Part shown: in pieces, positions 9,784-18,499 of the stretch
Position numbering within the stretch: position 1 is the stretch's first letter
How the letters are laid out: every line of letters begins with the position of its first letter
DNA from: Pseudacidovorax sp.
GTDB taxonomy: Bacteria > Pseudomonadota > Gammaproteobacteria > Burkholderiales > Burkholderiaceae_C
Assembly (NCBI RefSeq): GCF_017991995.1
Contig: NZ_JAGOPN010000014.1
Coordinates: 115,229-179,228, forward strand
Direction: 5' to 3'
DNA: 64,000 bases
Translations under genes and position numbers: made by a program
Notes under the pieces: generated by a model
What the model saw: only the letters and a program-made list of their open reading frames with translations
What the model was told of the DNA's origin: nothing
The model's database searches: none

Positions 9784-10814
9784 CGATGCACGACGACGAC
9801 GTCGGCGGCCCGGCGCAGCCGCTGCTCACCATCCGCGGGCTGCAGAAGCACTTCCCGCTCAAGAAGGACCTGCTGGGCCGCGCGGGTGGCGTGGTGCGCG
9901 CGGTGGACGGCGTGGACTTCGAGGTGCTCAAGGGCGAGACGCTTGGCGTGGTGGGCGAATCCGGCTGCGGCAAGAGCACCACGGCCCGGCTGCTGATGCA
10001 CCTGATCGCGCCGACGGCCGGCGAGGTGGTGTTCGACGGCCGCGTGGTCGGCTCGCGCGACCTGCCGCTCAAGGACTTCCGGCGCCAGGTGCAGATGGTG
10101 TTCCAGGACAGCTATGCCTCGCTCAACCCGCGGCTGACCATCGAGGACTCGATCGCCTTCGGCCCGCAGGTGCACGGCGTGCGCCGGCGCGAGGCGGTGG
10201 AGCGCGCCCGCGACCTGCTGGCGCGCGTGGGCCTGGAGCCCTCGCGCTTTGCCGAGCGCTGGCCGCACGAGCTCTCGGGCGGGCAGCGCCAGCGGGTCAA
10301 CATCGCCCGCGCCCTGGCGCTCCAGCCGCGGCTGGTGATCCTGGACGAGGCCGTCTCGGCGCTGGACAAGTCGGTGGAGGCGCAGGTCATCAACCTGCTG
10401 CAGCAGCTCAAGGCCGAGTTCGGCCTGACCTATGTCTTCATCAGCCACGACCTGCATGTGGTGCGCTACATGAGCGACCGGGTGATGGTGATGTACCTGG
10501 GACAGGTGGCGGAGGTCGGTCCGGCCGATGCGCTCTACGACGAGCCGGCGCACCCGTACACGCAGGCGCTGCTGTCCTCCATGCCCTCTATGGACCCGGA
10601 CCGCCGCACCGAAGAGGCGCCACTGGCCGGCGACCCGCCCAATCCCATCGACCCACCCTCGGGCTGCCGCTTCCATCCGCGCTGCGCCCATGCCGCGCCC
10701 GTGTGCAGCCAGCGTGCGCCGGTACTGCTGCCGGTCGCGCCGCTGCGCGTGGCGCGCTGCCTGGTGCACGAGGCCGGCAGCGGCCATCCGCAGGCGCCCG
10801 CTGTGGCCGCATGA
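9780..10814 (+). CDS. ABC transporter ATP-binding protein, DppF/OppF type
   Basis: 344 residues. Walker [10 protein letters not shown] at about 59-67, Q-loop [12 protein letters not shown], signature [15 protein letters not shown], Walker [13 protein letters not shown] and the switch histidine in FISHDLHVV. The C-terminal oligopeptide/dipeptide transporter extension ([20 protein letters not shown]) carries the cysteines common to these ATPases. Starts within the stop of the permease gene; an ATG two codons downstream is possible. Unusually the F-type ATPase precedes the D-type one. Confidence 0.92.
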   Translation: MTMHDDDVGGPAQPLLTIRGLQKHFPLKKDLLGRAGGVVRAVDGVDFEVLKGETLGVVGESGCGKSTTARLLMHLIAPTAGEVVFDGRVVGSRDLPLKDFRRQVQMVFQDSYASLNPRLTIEDSIAFGPQVHGVRRREAVERARDLLARVGLEPSRFAERWPHELSGGQRQRVNIARALALQPRLVILDEAVSALDKSVEAQVINLLQQLKAEFGLTYVFISHDLHVVRYMSDRVMVMYLGQVAEVGPADALYDEPAHPYTQALLSSMPSMDPDRRTEEAPLAGDPPNPIDPPSGCRFHPRCAHAAPVCSQRAPVLLPVAPLRVARCLVHEAGSGHPQAPAVAA

Positions 10815-10818
10815 CCCC

Positions 10819-11844
10819 ATGACCTCCATGAACGACTTGCCCGATGCCCAGGCGCCGCTCGTGCGCGTGCACGACCTGACCGTCACCTTCACTGGCGGCC
10901 GCAAGCCGGTGCAGGCCGTCAGCGGCGTGAGCCTGGAGGTGCGCCGCGGCGAGGTGGTGGCGCTGATCGGCGAATCGGGCTCGGGCAAGAGCGTCACGCT
11001 GCGCACGCTGCTGCGCCTGCATCCCGAGCGGCGCACCCACATCGGCGGCCAGGTGCAGGTGGCGGGGCGCGACGTGCTGGCCATGTCGGGCCGCGAACTG
11101 TCGGCCTACCGCGGCAAGGTGGCGTCGATGATCTTCCAGGAGCCGCTGCTGGCGCTGGACCCGGTCTACCCCGTCGGCGCCCAGATCGTCGAATCGCTGC
11201 GCCGGCACGAGGGCCTGGACAAGGCCGCCGCCCATGCGCGTGCGCTGGCCCTGTTCGAGCGCGTGCGCATTCCCAGCCCGGAGCGCCGTCTCGCGGCCTA
11301 TCCGCACGAGATGTCCGGCGGCATGCGCCAGCGCGCCATGATCGCGCTGGCCCTGGCCTGCAACCCGCAACTGCTGCTGGCCGACGAGCCCACCACCGCG
11401 CTCGACGCCACGGTGCAGATCCAGATCCTGCTGCTGCTGCGCGAGCTGCAGCGCGACCTGGGGCTGGCAACGATCTTCGTCACGCACGACATCGGCGCCG
11501 CCGTCGAGGTGGCCGACCGCATCGCCGTGATGTATGCCGGCCGCATCGTGGAGGAAGGCACGGCGCGCGAGCTGATCCACCGGCCGCGCCACCCCTACAC
11601 CATCGCCCTGCTGCGCAGCCGGGCCCATGGCGCCATGGACCGCGGCACGCCGCTGGGCACCATCGCCGGCGCACCGCCAGACCTGGCCGCATTGCCGCCG
11701 GGCTGCGCCTTCGCGCCCCGCTGCACGCTGGCCACCGAGGCCTGCCTGGACGGCCAGCCGCGCGTCGTCCAGTTCGACCCGGGCCACCGCGCCCGCTGCA
11801 ACCGCACCGACGAGACCGCCGGCCTGGCCCCCGCGCTCGCCTGA
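10819..11844 (+). CDS. ABC transporter ATP-binding protein, DppD/OppD type
   Basis: 341 residues. Walker A GESGSGKS near residues 50-57, Q-loop [12 protein letters not shown], signature [15 protein letters not shown], Walker [12 protein letters not shown] and FVTHD switch region. The C-terminal Cys-containing extension ([13 protein letters not shown]) matches family-5 importers. Four bases separate it from the preceding stop. With the F-type ATPase it forms the nucleotide-binding heterodimer of the importer. Confidence 0.92.
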   Translation: MTSMNDLPDAQAPLVRVHDLTVTFTGGRKPVQAVSGVSLEVRRGEVVALIGESGSGKSVTLRTLLRLHPERRTHIGGQVQVAGRDVLAMSGRELSAYRGKVASMIFQEPLLALDPVYPVGAQIVESLRRHEGLDKAAAHARALALFERVRIPSPERRLAAYPHEMSGGMRQRAMIALALACNPQLLLADEPTTALDATVQIQILLLLRELQRDLGLATIFVTHDIGAAVEVADRIAVMYAGRIVEEGTARELIHRPRHPYTIALLRSRAHGAMDRGTPLGTIAGAPPDLAALPPGCAFAPRCTLATEACLDGQPRVVQFDPGHRARCNRTDETAGLAPALA

Positions 11845-11860
11845 CCGCTTCAGGAAACCC

Positions 11861-13042
11861 ATGCCTCTGCACGACCCCGTCCACGCTTTCGTCCCCTATC
11901 CCGACACGCCGGTGCCGCATGCCGCCACCGGGCCGCTGGCGGGCCTGACCTTCGGGGTGAAGGACCTGTTCGACGTCGCGGGCTACCCCACCGGCGGCGG
12001 CAGCCCCATCGTGCTGGCGATGTCGGGCATCAAGACCCGCACCGCATCCACGGTGCAGAAGCTGCTCGATGCCGGCGCGGCCTTGGCCGGCAAGACGGTG
12101 ACCGACGAACTCGCCTTCTCGATGAACGGTGACAACGCGCACTTCGGCGCGCCCATCAACGGTGCCGTGCCGGGGCGCATCAGCGGCGGCTCGTCATCGG
12201 GCTCGGCCTCGGCGGTGTCCAACAGCCTGTGCGACTTCGCGCTGGGCACCGACACCGGCGGCTCGGTGCGCGCCCCGGCCAACCACTGCGGCCTGGTCGG
12301 CCTTCGCCCCACCCACGGCCGGGTCAGCCTGGAAGGCGCGCTGGACCTCGCCCCCAGCCTGGACACCTGTGGCTGGTTCGCGCGCGACATCGGCACCTTT
12401 GCCCGCGTGGCCGACGTGCTGCTGGCCGCCGACCCGGCGCCCCCGCCCACACGGCCGCGCCTGCTGCGCCCCACCGACGTCTGGGCGCTGGCCACGCCCG
12501 AGGCCGCCGAAGCGCTGCAGCCCGCACTGGCGCAGGTGGAGGCCGCCTTGGGCACGGCCACTCCCGTCGAAGCCGCGCTGGAGAGCTTCGACGCCATGTA
12601 CTGGCACTTCCGCCACATCCAGGGCCGCGAGGCCTGGATGACCGACGGCCCGCTGATCGAGCGCTTCGCGCCGCCGCTGGGGCCGGGCGTGAAGGAGCGC
12701 TTCGCCTTCTCGCGCGGCGTGACCGATGCGCAGGTGGCCGAGGCGCAGGCCTTTCGCACCCGCTTCCGTGCCCACCTGGCCGCGCTGCTGGGCCACGACG
12801 GCGTGCTGGTGATGCCCACCATGCCCGACATCGCGCCGCTGCGCAGCGACCCCGAATCGGCGCTGGAGGACTACCGCAACCGGTCCATCCGCCTGCTGTG
12901 CCTGGCAGGACTCGCGGGCTTTCCGCAGCTGTCGCTGCCGCTCGCGCGCCGCGACGATGCGCCGCTGGGCCTGTCGCTGCTGGGCCCTGCCGGCAGCGAC
13001 CGCAGCCTCATCGCGCTGGCCGAACGGCTGGTGGCCCACTGA
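11861..13042 (+). CDS. amidase-signature family hydrolase
   Basis: 393 residues, compact for the family. The Ser-cisSer-Lys triad is visible: lysine in GVKDLFDVAG (about residue 30), SSSG in GGSSSGSASAV (about 110), and the nucleophile in TDTGGSVRAPANHCG (about 130). PSLDTCGWFAR follows as in canonical amidases. It hydrolyses an amide bond; the substrate cannot be read from sequence. It lies 16 bases after the importer ATPase gene and 19 bases before the M20 hydrolase gene, so it most likely acts on the imported compound. Confidence 0.88.
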   Translation: MPLHDPVHAFVPYPDTPVPHAATGPLAGLTFGVKDLFDVAGYPTGGGSPIVLAMSGIKTRTASTVQKLLDAGAALAGKTVTDELAFSMNGDNAHFGAPINGAVPGRISGGSSSGSASAVSNSLCDFALGTDTGGSVRAPANHCGLVGLRPTHGRVSLEGALDLAPSLDTCGWFARDIGTFARVADVLLAADPAPPPTRPRLLRPTDVWALATPEAAEALQPALAQVEAALGTATPVEAALESFDAMYWHFRHIQGREAWMTDGPLIERFAPPLGPGVKERFAFSRGVTDAQVAEAQAFRTRFRAHLAALLGHDGVLVMPTMPDIAPLRSDPESALEDYRNRSIRLLCLAGLAGFPQLSLPLARRDDAPLGLSLLGPAGSDRSLIALAERLVAH

Positions 13043-13061
13043 ACCGATACCCCGCACGACC

Positions 13062-14333
13062 ATGACCACCGCCACCCCCAACCGCCCGCTCGCCATCGAC
13101 GGCGAGCGCCTCTGGCAATCGCTGATGACGCTGGCGCGCATCGGCGCCACCGACAAGGGCGGCGTCTGCCGCCTGGCCCTGACTGACCTGGACCGCCAGG
13201 GCCGCCAGCTCTTCCTGCGCTGGGCGCAGGAGCTGGGCTGCAGCGTGCGCGTCGATGCCATCGGCAACCTCTTCGTGCGCCGCGAGGGCAGCGATCCCAC
13301 GCGCCCCGCCGTCGCCACCGGCAGCCACATCGACACCCAGCCCACGGGCGGCAAGTTCGACGGCAACTACGGCGTGCTGGCGGGCCTGGAGGTGCTGCGC
13401 ACGCTCGATGACGCGGGCATCCGCACCGTCGCGCCGCTGGAGGTCTGCGTGTGGACCAACGAGGAAGGCTCGCGCTTCGTGCCGGTGATGATGGGCTCGG
13501 GCGTGTACGCCGATGCCTTCACGCTCGACCATGCGCTGGCCGCGCGGGACCGCGAGGGCATCTCGGTGGCAGAAGCCCTGGCGGCCTCGGGTTTCGCCGG
13601 CAGCGAGCCCGCCGCCGTGAGCGCAGGCGCGCCGCGCTTCGGCGCCTACTTCGAGGCCCACATCGAGCAGGGCCCGGTGCTCGAAGACGCCGCCGTGCCG
13701 CTCGGTGTGGTCACCGGCGCCCTGGGCCAACGCTGGTACGACGTGATCGTGACCGGCCAGGAGGCGCATGCCGGTCCCACGCCCATGCGCCTGCGCCGCG
13801 ACGCGCTGCAGGCCGCCACCGGCCTGATGCAGGAGGTGGTCGCCATCGCCATGGACGAGCAGCCGCACGGCCGCGGCACTGTCGGCTATGTGCAGGTGCA
13901 TCCCAACTCGCGCAACGTCATCCCGGGCCGCGTGACCTTCACCGTGGACCTGCGCCATGGCGACGACGAGGGCCTCGCCCGCATGGACGCGCGCCTGCGC
14001 GCCGCCTGCGCCGCGCTGCAGGCCGAAGGCCGCGTGAGCGTGTCGGTGGAGCAGACGGTGTACTTCCCGCCCGTGCAGTTCACGCCCCAACTGGTGGCCG
14101 CCGTGCGCGAGGGCGCCGAACGCGCCGGCCTGCCGCACCAGGACATCGTCAGCGGCGCCGGGCACGACGCGGTCTACGTCGCGCGGGTCGCGCCGGCCGC
14201 GATGATCTTCGTGCCCTGCAAGGACGGCATCTCGCACAACGAGATCGAGGATGCAAACCCCGAGCACCTGGCCGCCGGCTGCAACGTGCTGCTGCATGCC
14301 ATGCTGGCCCAGGCGGGTGTCGCCACAGGGTGA
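13062..14333 (+). CDS. M20-family Zn-dependent carbamoyl-amidohydrolase (allantoate amidohydrolase / N-carbamoyl-L-amino-acid hydrolase)
   Basis: 423 residues. Metal ligands appear in TGSHIDTQPTGGKFDGNYGVLAG and NEEGSRF, with a later EAHIEQGPVLE motif, EAHAGPTPM and the C-terminal SGAGHDA and PCKDGISHNE blocks. This pattern is shared by allantoate amidohydrolase, beta-ureidopropionase and L-N-carbamoylase (HyuC). These enzymes release ammonia and CO2 from a ureido group. The next gene, ureidoglycolate lyase, favours allantoate as substrate, but carbamoyl amino acids remain possible. Its stop overlaps the next start as GTGA. Confidence 0.88.
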   Translation: MTTATPNRPLAIDGERLWQSLMTLARIGATDKGGVCRLALTDLDRQGRQLFLRWAQELGCSVRVDAIGNLFVRREGSDPTRPAVATGSHIDTQPTGGKFDGNYGVLAGLEVLRTLDDAGIRTVAPLEVCVWTNEEGSRFVPVMMGSGVYADAFTLDHALAARDREGISVAEALAASGFAGSEPAAVSAGAPRFGAYFEAHIEQGPVLEDAAVPLGVVTGALGQRWYDVIVTGQEAHAGPTPMRLRRDALQAATGLMQEVVAIAMDEQPHGRGTVGYVQVHPNSRNVIPGRVTFTVDLRHGDDEGLARMDARLRAACAALQAEGRVSVSVEQTVYFPPVQFTPQLVAAVREGAERAGLPHQDIVSGAGHDAVYVARVAPAAMIFVPCKDGISHNEIEDANPEHLAAGCNVLLHAMLAQAGVATG

Positions 14334-14866
14334 AGCCGCTTTCGCCCTCGGCCTCGTCTGCGCAGGGCGCCCCCCTGCGGCCACGGCCGCTCAGCGCCGA
14401 GGACTTCGCGCCCTATGGCACGGTGATCGAAGCGCCAGCGCAGGGCCACGGCCGTCTCATCAACAACGGGACCACCGAGCGCTTCGACGTGGTGGACGAT
14501 CTGCAACTGGGCGCCGCCGGCGGACGCGCGACGCTGGCGCTCTTCCGGGCCCAGGCCCGGGGCTTTCCGCACAGCGTGACCGAGATGGAGCGCCACGGCC
14601 TCGGCAGCCAGACCTTCATCCCCCTGGGCGTGCTGCGCTTCATCGTGGTGGTGGCGCGTGCAGGCGACGCACCGGGGCCCGCCGACCTCGCCGCATTCCT
14701 CACCGATGGGCGCCAGGGCGTGACGCTGGCGCCGGGCACCTGGCACCACGCCCTGCTGGCCGTGGATGCCGGCGACTTCGCCGTCATCGAGCGCGCCGCG
14801 GCGCAGGTGGATTGCGAGGTGCATATGCTGGCCACCCCCGCGCTGCTGCATCAGCAGCCCGCCTGA
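14330..14866 (+). CDS. allA: ureidoglycolate lyase
   Basis: 178 residues from a GTG start overlapping the previous stop (GTGA); this start gives an 18-residue polar lead before the conserved LSAEDFAPYGTVIE. Family features are INNGTTERFD, the metal-site region around MERHGLGSQTFIPL, and GTWHHALL near residue 135. AllA cleaves ureidoglycolate to glyoxylate and urea, the last step of ureide degradation. Last gene of the importer-amidase-hydrolase operon. Confidence 0.88.
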   Translation: MKPLSPSASSAQGAPLRPRPLSAEDFAPYGTVIEAPAQGHGRLINNGTTERFDVVDDLQLGAAGGRATLALFRAQARGFPHSVTEMERHGLGSQTFIPLGVLRFIVVVARAGDAPGPADLAAFLTDGRQGVTLAPGTWHHALLAVDAGDFAVIERAAAQVDCEVHMLATPALLHQQPA

Positions 14867-14893
14867 GCCACGACCCCAGACCGGGTGCCAGAG

Positions 14894-14917
14894 CCCCTCT
14901 CCCGCAGGGGGAGAGGG
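14894..14917. repeat. intergenic CCCTCTCCC/GGGAGAGGG hairpin repeat
   Basis: Perfect 9-base inverted repeat CCCTCTCCC (14895-14903) / GGGAGAGGG (14909-14917), 5-base loop, between the convergent allA and metallophosphoesterase genes. It has no T-run, so it is not a classical terminator. The pyrimidine-purine stem resembles the style of the CCTTCCCCC/GGGGGAAGG repeats at 35163 and 35580. Confidence 0.65.
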
Positions 14918-14929
14918 AGCACAAGACCG

Positions 14930-15394
14930 TCACACCTCCAACAGCATCTTCACCCGCGCCTGCACCCGGCCCTCGCGCACCTGCAGTTCGGCCGCCGACA
15001 CCGGCAGCTTGAAGCGCCGCGGCCCGGCGCTGCCCGGGTTCACGTAGAGCACTGCTCCCCGCATTTCCACGTGCGGTCGGTGCGAATGGCCGGTGACCAC
15101 CACCTGCGTGCCGAGGGCCGGCGGCTCGGCCACCAGGTCGGCGATGTCGTGCACCACGCACAGCCGCACGCCGTGCAGCTCGCAGTCCAGCCGCTTGGGG
15201 AGCGCCTCGGCCCAGGGGCCGATGTCGTTGTTGCCGCGCACGGCCAGCGTGGGCGCGATGGCGTCCAGCGTCTGCAGCACCTCGGCGCCGCAGATGTCGC
15301 CGGCATGCACGATGGCGTCGCTGCCATGCAGCCATTCGAGCGTCTCGGGACGCAGCAGGTTGTGGGTGTCGGAGATGAGGGCGATGCGGGGCAT
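14930..15394 (-). CDS. YfcE/MJ0936-type metallophosphoesterase
   Basis: 154 residues from the ATG at 15394, giving the standard MPRIALISDTH beginning; an upstream ATG would add 14 unsupported residues. Dinuclear metal-site motifs are in order: SDTHN (9-13), GDICG, RGNND, and GHSHRP, followed by NPGSAG. The family hydrolyses phosphodiesters or phosphomonoesters; small single-domain members of this type have unknown physiological substrates. Stands alone, convergent with allA and divergent from the TRAP operon. Confidence 0.88.
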   Translation of the reverse strand: MPRIALISDTHNLLRPETLEWLHGSDAIVHAGDICGAEVLQTLDAIAPTLAVRGNNDIGPWAEALPKRLDCELHGVRLCVVHDIADLVAEPPALGTQVVVTGHSHRPHVEMRGAVLYVNPGSAGPRRFKLPVSAAELQVREGRVQARVKMLLEV

Positions 15395-15459
15395 GGCCCG
15401 ACTGTCGCCAATGTGCGTGTCGCCCGTGCCGTTCATGGAAAGCCCCCATGCGCTCAAGG

Positions 15460-15486
15460 GACGTCGCCCCCTACGATCCGACGTCG
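15460..15486. promoter_or_regulatory. direct repeat of GACGTCG, 20-base spacing, upstream of the TRAP operon
   Basis: GACGTCG occurs at 15460-15466 and again at 15480-15486, start-to-start 20 bases (two helical turns), within the 141-base divergent gap between the phosphoesterase and dctQ genes. The GACGTC core is itself palindromic. Candidate regulator-binding site; no regulator gene is adjacent. Confidence 0.3.
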
Positions 15487-15535
15487 TTTTCCTCCCCGGT
15501 GCGGCGCGCGCAAGGCCCGGCCGCCCCCGCCTCCC

Positions 15536-16102
15536 ATGTCCTCCGCCCCCGAGCCCGGCGCCCAGCTGGACGCTGCCAGCCCCCTCCCCCCCGACATCGC
15601 CGCCGCCGACGAGCCCGTGAAGGTGCCGCTGGCCATCGAGGACTGGGCCACCGTCGTCATCATGGGCCTCTTGGCCTGCATCACCTTCGCCAACGTGCTG
15701 GTGCGTTATTTCACCGACACCTCCTTCGCCTGGACGGAGGAGTTCTCGGTCTTCCTGATGATCCTGCTGGCCATGGTGGGCGGCTGCGCCGCCGTGGCGC
15801 GCGACCGGCACATCCGCATCGAATACTTCAGCGAGGCCGGCTCCCTGAACCGCCGTCGGCGCCTCGCGCAGTTCGGCGCGGCCATGGTGGCACTGCTGTT
15901 CTTCCTGATCGCGGCGCTGTCGGTGCGCGTGGTGTGGGACGACTGGCGCTTCGAGGAGACCTCGCCCGGCATCGGCGTGCCGCAGTGGTGGTACTCGATC
16001 TGGCTGCCCATCGTGTGCACCGGCATCGGCCTGCGTGCCGTGGGCCTGTTCATCCGCCGCGGCCGGCGCCCCGCCGATGGCGGTGAAGGGAGCGACGCAT
16101 GA
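15536..16102 (+). CDS. TRAP transporter small permease (DctQ type)
   Basis: 188 residues with four hydrophobic segments, about residues 38-58, 72-92, 115-135 and 150-172. The DctQ features NVLVRYFTDTSFAWTEEFSVFLMI and the GIGVPQWWYSIWLP stretch near the last helix are present. It pairs with the large permease to form the membrane part of a Na+- or H+-driven organic-acid importer. Its stop overlaps the dctM start (ATGA). Confidence 0.9.
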   Translation: MSSAPEPGAQLDAASPLPPDIAAADEPVKVPLAIEDWATVVIMGLLACITFANVLVRYFTDTSFAWTEEFSVFLMILLAMVGGCAAVARDRHIRIEYFSEAGSLNRRRRLAQFGAAMVALLFFLIAALSVRVVWDDWRFEETSPGIGVPQWWYSIWLPIVCTGIGLRAVGLFIRRGRRPADGGEGSDA

Positions 16103-17397
16103 TCGCCACCCTGCTCTTCGTCGGCTTCGTGGCCATGATGCTGATCGGCGTGCCGATCGGCGCGGCGCTGGGCCTGGCCGGCGCGGCCTGCATCGCGCTG
16201 GCCAATGCCGATGCGCAGTGGTTCGGCCTGCTGGCCGTGCCGCAGAACTTCTATGCGGGCCTGGGCAAGTACCCGCTGCTGGCCATTCCGATGTTCGTGC
16301 TGGTGGGCTCCATCTTCGACCGCTCGGGCGTCGCACTGCGGCTGGTGAACTTCGCCATCGCCATCGTGGGCCGCGGGCCCGGCATGCTGCCGCTGGTGGC
16401 CATCGTGGTGGCCATGTTCCTGGGCGGCATCTCGGGCTCGGGCCCGGCCAATGCCGCCGCCGTGGGCGCGGTGATGATCGCGGCCATGTCGCGCGCCGGC
16501 TACCCGGCGGCCTACTCGGCCAGCGTGGTCGGCGCGGCGGCCGCCACCGACATCCTGATCCCACCCTCGGTGGCTTTCATCGTGTATTCGGTGCTGGTGC
16601 CGGGCGCCTCGGTGCCGGCGCTGTTCGCGGCCGGCATGGTGCCGGGCATCCTCGCCGGGCTGGCGCTGATCGTGCCGGCGGTGTGGATGGCCCGCCGCCA
16701 CAAGATGGGTGCGCTGGAGGCCACGCTGCCCCGCCCGCCCTTCTGGCAGAGCCTGCGCGAGGCGGTGTGGGGCCTGGCGGCGCCGGTGCTGATCCTGGGC
16801 GGCATGCGCGCCGGCTGGTTCACGCCCACCGAGGCGGCGGTGGTGGCCGTGTTCTACGGCCTCTTCGTGGGCATGGCGATCCATCGCACCATCAAGGTCC
16901 GCGACCTGTTCCCGATCCTGCGCGAATCGGGCGAGCTGTCGGCGGTGATCCTGATCGTGGTGTCGCTGGCGGGCATCTTTGCCTATTCGCTTTCCACGCT
17001 GGGTGTGATCGACCCGGTGGCCAAGGCCATCGTCAATTCGGGCCTGGGCGAATACGGCGTGCTGTCGCTGGTCATCCTCATGCTGATCACGGTGGGCATG
17101 TTCCTGGACGGCGTGTCGATCTTCCTGATCTTCGTTCCGCTGCTGTGGCCCATCGTGCAGCACTACAACTGGGACCCGGTGTGGTTCGGCGTGCTGCTCA
17201 CGCTCAAGGTGGCGCTGGGCCAGTTCACGCCGCCGCTGGCGGTGAACCTGATGGTGTCCTGCCGCATCGCCGGCGTGCGCATGGAGTCCACCGTGCGCTG
17301 GGTGGGCTGGATGCTGTTCGCCATGTTCCTGGTGATGGTGGCCGTGATCATCTGGCCGCAGCTGGCGCTGTGGCTGCCGCGCTACCTGGGCTACTGA
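16099..17397 (+). CDS. TRAP transporter large permease (DctM type)
   Basis: 432 residues, about 12 membrane segments, matching DctM length. Typical blocks are GVPIGAALGLAG, LLAIPMFVLVGSIFDRSGV, the GGISGSGPANAAAVGAVMI motif and DILIPPSVAFIVYS, ending with FGQFTPPLAVNLMV-type sequence. Starts inside the dctQ stop. Catalytic transport subunit; substrate not predictable. Confidence 0.93.
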   Translation: MIATLLFVGFVAMMLIGVPIGAALGLAGAACIALANADAQWFGLLAVPQNFYAGLGKYPLLAIPMFVLVGSIFDRSGVALRLVNFAIAIVGRGPGMLPLVAIVVAMFLGGISGSGPANAAAVGAVMIAAMSRAGYPAAYSASVVGAAAATDILIPPSVAFIVYSVLVPGASVPALFAAGMVPGILAGLALIVPAVWMARRHKMGALEATLPRPPFWQSLREAVWGLAAPVLILGGMRAGWFTPTEAAVVAVFYGLFVGMAIHRTIKVRDLFPILRESGELSAVILIVVSLAGIFAYSLSTLGVIDPVAKAIVNSGLGEYGVLSLVILMLITVGMFLDGVSIFLIFVPLLWPIVQHYNWDPVWFGVLLTLKVALGQFTPPLAVNLMVSCRIAGVRMESTVRWVGWMLFAMFLVMVAVIIWPQLALWLPRYLGY

Positions 17398-17440
17398 CGA
17401 CGCCGGAGCCCCCGACAAGACAACCCAAAGGAGACGAAGC

Positions 17441-18487
17441 ATGACCCCATCCACCTTCCGCCGCAGCCTCATCGGCCTGGCCGCCGCCGCCGTGGCCCTC
17501 GCCACCTTCTCGACCGGCGCCGCCGCGCAGTCGGCCTACAAGGCCGAATACAAGATGTCCCTGGTGCTGGGCCCGCCCACGCCCTGGGGCATGGCCGGCA
17601 AGCTCTGGGCCGACATGGTCAAGGAGCGCACGCAGGGCCGCATCAACATCAAGCTCTATCCCGGCGTCTCGCTGATCCAGGGCGACCAGACGCGCGAATT
17701 CAGCGCGCTGCGCCAGGGCGTGATCGACATGGCGGTGGGCTCGACCATCAACTGGTCGCCGCAGGTGAAGGAGCTCAACCTCTTCTCCATGCCCTTCCTG
17801 ATGCCCGACTACGCCGCCATCGACGCGCTGACGCAGGGCGAGGTGGGCAAGGACATCTTCGCGCGCCTGGACAAGGCAGGCGTCGTGCCGCTGGCCTGGG
17901 GCGAGAACGGCTTCCGCGAGGTGACCAATTCCAAGCGCCCCATCAAGACGCCCGAAGACCTCAAGGGCATGAAGCTGCGCGTGGTGGGCTCGCCCATCTA
18001 TTCCGACACCTTCAGCGCCCTGGGTGCCAACCCCACGCAGATGAGCTGGGCCGATGCACAGCCGGCGCTGGCCAGCGGCGCGGTGGACGGGCAGGAGAAC
18101 CCGCTGTTCCTGTTCACCGTGCTGAAGATGCACACCGTGGGCCAGAAGTACGTGACCACCTGGGGCTACGTGGCCGACCCGCTGATCTTCGTGGTCAACA
18201 AGGAGATCTGGGCCAGCTGGACGCCCGCCGACCAGGCCATCGTGCGTCAGGCCGCCATCGATGCGGGCAAGCAGGAAATCGCCCTGGCCCGCAAGGGCCT
18301 GACCGAAGCCGACAAGCCGCTGCTCAAGGAGATCGCCGGCATGGGCGTGACGGTGACCCAGCTCACGCCGGCCGAGCGGGACGCCTTCGTGAAGGCCACG
18401 CGGCCGGTCTACGCCAAGTGGAAGGGCACCATCGGCGCCGGCCTGGTCGACAAGGCCGAGAAGGCCATCGCGGCGCGGCAGAAGTAA
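17441..18487 (+). CDS. TRAP transporter substrate-binding protein (DctP type)
   Basis: 348 residues with a signal peptide (about 1-30, cleavage near AAAQS). AAGGAG is placed 8 bases before the ATG, stronger than for the two permeases, which fits higher expression of the binding protein. Family motifs: GVSLIQGDQTREFSALRQGVIDMAV and LKGMKLRVVGSPIYSDTFSALGANPTQMSW, which includes the conserved arginine that binds the carboxylate. It captures a carboxylate-containing solute in the periplasm. Confidence 0.92.
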   Translation: MTPSTFRRSLIGLAAAAVALATFSTGAAAQSAYKAEYKMSLVLGPPTPWGMAGKLWADMVKERTQGRINIKLYPGVSLIQGDQTREFSALRQGVIDMAVGSTINWSPQVKELNLFSMPFLMPDYAAIDALTQGEVGKDIFARLDKAGVVPLAWGENGFREVTNSKRPIKTPEDLKGMKLRVVGSPIYSDTFSALGANPTQMSWADAQPALASGAVDGQENPLFLFTVLKMHTVGQKYVTTWGYVADPLIFVVNKEIWASWTPADQAIVRQAAIDAGKQEIALARKGLTEADKPLLKEIAGMGVTVTQLTPAERDAFVKATRPVYAKWKGTIGAGLVDKAEKAIAARQK

Positions 18488-18499
18488 GGCGGCTTACTT
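18482..18499. terminator. hairpin AAGTAAG/CTTACTT spanning the stop codons of two convergent genes
   Basis: AAGTAAG (18482-18488) pairs with CTTACTT (18493-18499) around GCGG. The dctP TAA (18485-18487) and the TAA of the minus-strand HdeA-like gene (18494-18496) both lie in the stem. GGCCTTTT follows on the plus strand. A compact shared terminator is likely. Confidence 0.45.

Noticed and set aside
14867..14929. Hairpin after allA as a rho-independent terminator
   Set aside because: The stem is perfect but no T-run follows on either strand; recorded as a repeat instead.
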